Part shown: positions 62,715 to 64,000 of the stretch, piece after piece
Layout of the letters: each line of letters begins with the position of its first letter
Position numbering within the stretch: the first letter of the stretch is position 1
Origin: Flavobacteriales bacterium BRH_c54
GTDB taxonomy: Bacteria; Bacteroidota; Bacteroidia; Flavobacteriales_E; Vicingaceae
Length of the DNA: 64,000 nt
Reading direction: 5' to 3'
NCBI GenBank assembly: GCA_000961845.1
Contig: LADZ01000041.1
Coordinates: forward strand, 1 to 64,000
Translations under genes and position numbers: made by a program
The notes under the pieces: model-generated
What the model saw: only the letters and a program-made list of their open reading frames with translations
The model's database searches: none
Told to the model about the DNA's origin: nothing

Positions 62715-63995
62715 ATGAAGTATTTTTTAGCGGTAATTATTATTTTTTCATCTACTTTTTCTGTTAAAGGACAAGAACAGTTACCCGATTGCACCAATCC
62801 TCAAAAAGTAAAACTATCTGTTTATAACACATTCAGCAAAAATGACAGTTTAGAAAGTATTTACTATCAAGAAGAAGATACCTACACCTTTTGGTATAAG
62901 CTTACCGTTGATGGTGAAGGAGAAATAAAATACACTCTCCAAAAACTTAATGATGATGATGAATATGAAGTAATGTATTACAAATACAATGGTAACAACT
63001 TCTGTAATGATTTAATGCAAAAAAAAGTGAAGCCAAAAAGCGGTTCTGTTTTTAAAGTATATCCCGATTATAGTTATTATATTAGTGTGTTACATATTTC
63101 CGGAAAAGGTTGCGGACATCAAATGGAGTTCAATTCTATTTTTCACACTAAACATTATTCTGCTATTCAAAATACTTGTGTAGAAGAAATTGCTGAGAAA
63201 ATTCAAAAATATGAGTTAAGTCCTGTTATACCAAGGTGGGTAAATAGCCTAAATTGGGACAAAAATCAATCTAATATTACCTTGAAGCATATACCAAACA
63301 AACTCCAACCCATTAAAAATAATGATATAAATGAGCCAACTTCTATAACAATCTTAGGAAGTGTAATCAACGCTAAAACAAAGCTGCCCATAGCTGTAGA
63401 TGTACAATTTGTATTGTCTGACAGTAGTTTTTCCTTGCTCAATCACCCCGAACATGGTTTTAGTATAACTGCACAAAATCAAGAACATAAAGTTGTGACT
63501 AAGGTAGATAAATTAGGGTATAAATCATTCCAAGAAAATTTTGTTATTAAGCACGATACTAACTTAGTTTTACTACTAAACCCCATAGCAGTTGGCGAAA
63601 AAATTGTTTCACACAACATTTATTTCCAACCTAATACGCCTGTTTTAAAAGATAAATCGAAAGCTGAATTGGAAAAAATTAAACAGTTTTTAAAAGAAAA
63701 CAACAATATTACTATAGAAATACAAGGGCATACCAATGGCAATAGAAGAATTAAAAAAGACAGGAAGTTTGCTCATCTTGATGGCGAATGGAATTTTAGC
63801 GGAACGGCTAAATATCTTTCGCAGCTTAGGGCTGAAAAAGTAAAAAAATACTTGGAAGAAAACGGAATAAATCCTAATCAGATGACTGCAAAAGGTTATG
63901 GTGGCGATAAAATGATAATTGACAATCCTAAAAACATGAAGGAAGCCATGAAAAACATTAGGGTTGAAATTGCGGTAATTGAACAATTAAAGTAA
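62715..63995 (+). CDS. OmpA-family protein with C-terminal peptidoglycan-binding domain
   Basis: A 426-residue exported protein: a signal peptide (YFLAVIIIFSSTFSVKG), an N-terminal beta domain (residues about 25-180), a carboxypeptidase-regulatory-like segment (TILGSVINAKTKLPIAVDV) and a C-terminal OmpA domain (NIYFQPNTPVLKDKSKAEL, IEIQGHTNG, SQLRAEKVKKYLEENGI, MTAKGYGGDKMI). OmpA domains anchor the outer membrane to peptidoglycan. The NIYF...GHT pattern is intact, but there is an insertion between GHTNG and LRAEKV (residues about 345-372). It ends five bases before the window edge. Confidence 0.87.
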   Translation: MKYFLAVIIIFSSTFSVKGQEQLPDCTNPQKVKLSVYNTFSKNDSLESIYYQEEDTYTFWYKLTVDGEGEIKYTLQKLNDDDEYEVMYYKYNGNNFCNDLMQKKVKPKSGSVFKVYPDYSYYISVLHISGKGCGHQMEFNSIFHTKHYSAIQNTCVEEIAEKIQKYELSPVIPRWVNSLNWDKNQSNITLKHIPNKLQPIKNNDINEPTSITILGSVINAKTKLPIAVDVQFVLSDSSFSLLNHPEHGFSITAQNQEHKVVTKVDKLGYKSFQENFVIKHDTNLVLLLNPIAVGEKIVSHNIYFQPNTPVLKDKSKAELEKIKQFLKENNNITIEIQGHTNGNRRIKKDRKFAHLDGEWNFSGTAKYLSQLRAEKVKKYLEENGINPNQMTAKGYGGDKMIIDNPKNMKEAMKNIRVEIAVIEQLK

Positions 63996-64000
63996 TGATA

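Overview
The window comes from an AT-rich member of the Bacteroidota, most likely a Flavobacteriales-type marine or freshwater lineage. The evidence is the TTTG-N18/19-TAnnTTTG promoters in front of tRNA genes, the near absence of Shine-Dalgarno sequences, two type IX secretion (T9SS) cargo proteins with C-terminal sorting domains, an FtsZ ending in a flavobacterial-type tail, a PASTA-bearing FtsI, and many outer-membrane and lipoproteins with no clear function. No phage, insertion sequence or CRISPR array is visible.

Layout. 1-3288 (minus): a TPR protein cut by the window edge, an outer-membrane barrel and coaX. 3377-3449: tRNA-Phe. 3606-5429 (plus): a PagL-like lipid A deacylase and an HD phosphohydrolase. 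5492-8957 (plus): an unusual two-gene operon, a methyltransferase-fold protein with a Tat-like leader followed by a membrane-anchored FAD oxidase fused to a second, uncharacterised domain. 9029-17726: a small membrane protein, a GT9 glycosyltransferase, an ABC exporter (permease and ATPase), gltA, eno, clpP and tig. 17890-17971: tRNA-Leu. 18097-27100: an accessory block in which two minus-strand cassettes (small secreted protein plus T9SS cargo protein) flank a plus-strand locus coding for a small exported protein, a thioredoxin, ApbE, a DUF4266 lipoprotein and a DUF3570 outer-membrane protein. 27292-43803 (minus): yqeY and the complete division/cell-wall (dcw) cluster mraZ-rsmH-ftsL-ftsI-murE-mraY-murD-(orphan)-ftsW-murG-murC-ftsQ-ftsA-ftsZ. 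44074-57961: engB, rsmG, ruvC, membrane and glycosyltransferase genes, an oligopeptide-type permease, paralogous lipoproteins, an AtoE transporter, a flavin reductase and a YfhO protein. 58051-58124: tRNA-Arg flanked by tRNA fragments. 58308-63995: two DUF1801-type proteins, an outer-membrane barrel, a SPOR-like protein, a lipoprotein and an OmpA-family protein.

The dcw cluster makes lipid II precursors (MurC-E, MraY, MurG), flips and polymerises them (FtsW, FtsI) and organises the septum (FtsZ, A, Q, L). It looks autoregulated through three MraZ boxes at 43861-43888. The most promising little-described systems are the thioredoxin-ApbE-DUF4266-DUF3570 locus, the Tat-leader methyltransferase/FAD oxidase operon, and a small orphan gene between murD and ftsW that resembles the C-terminal domain of MurD.
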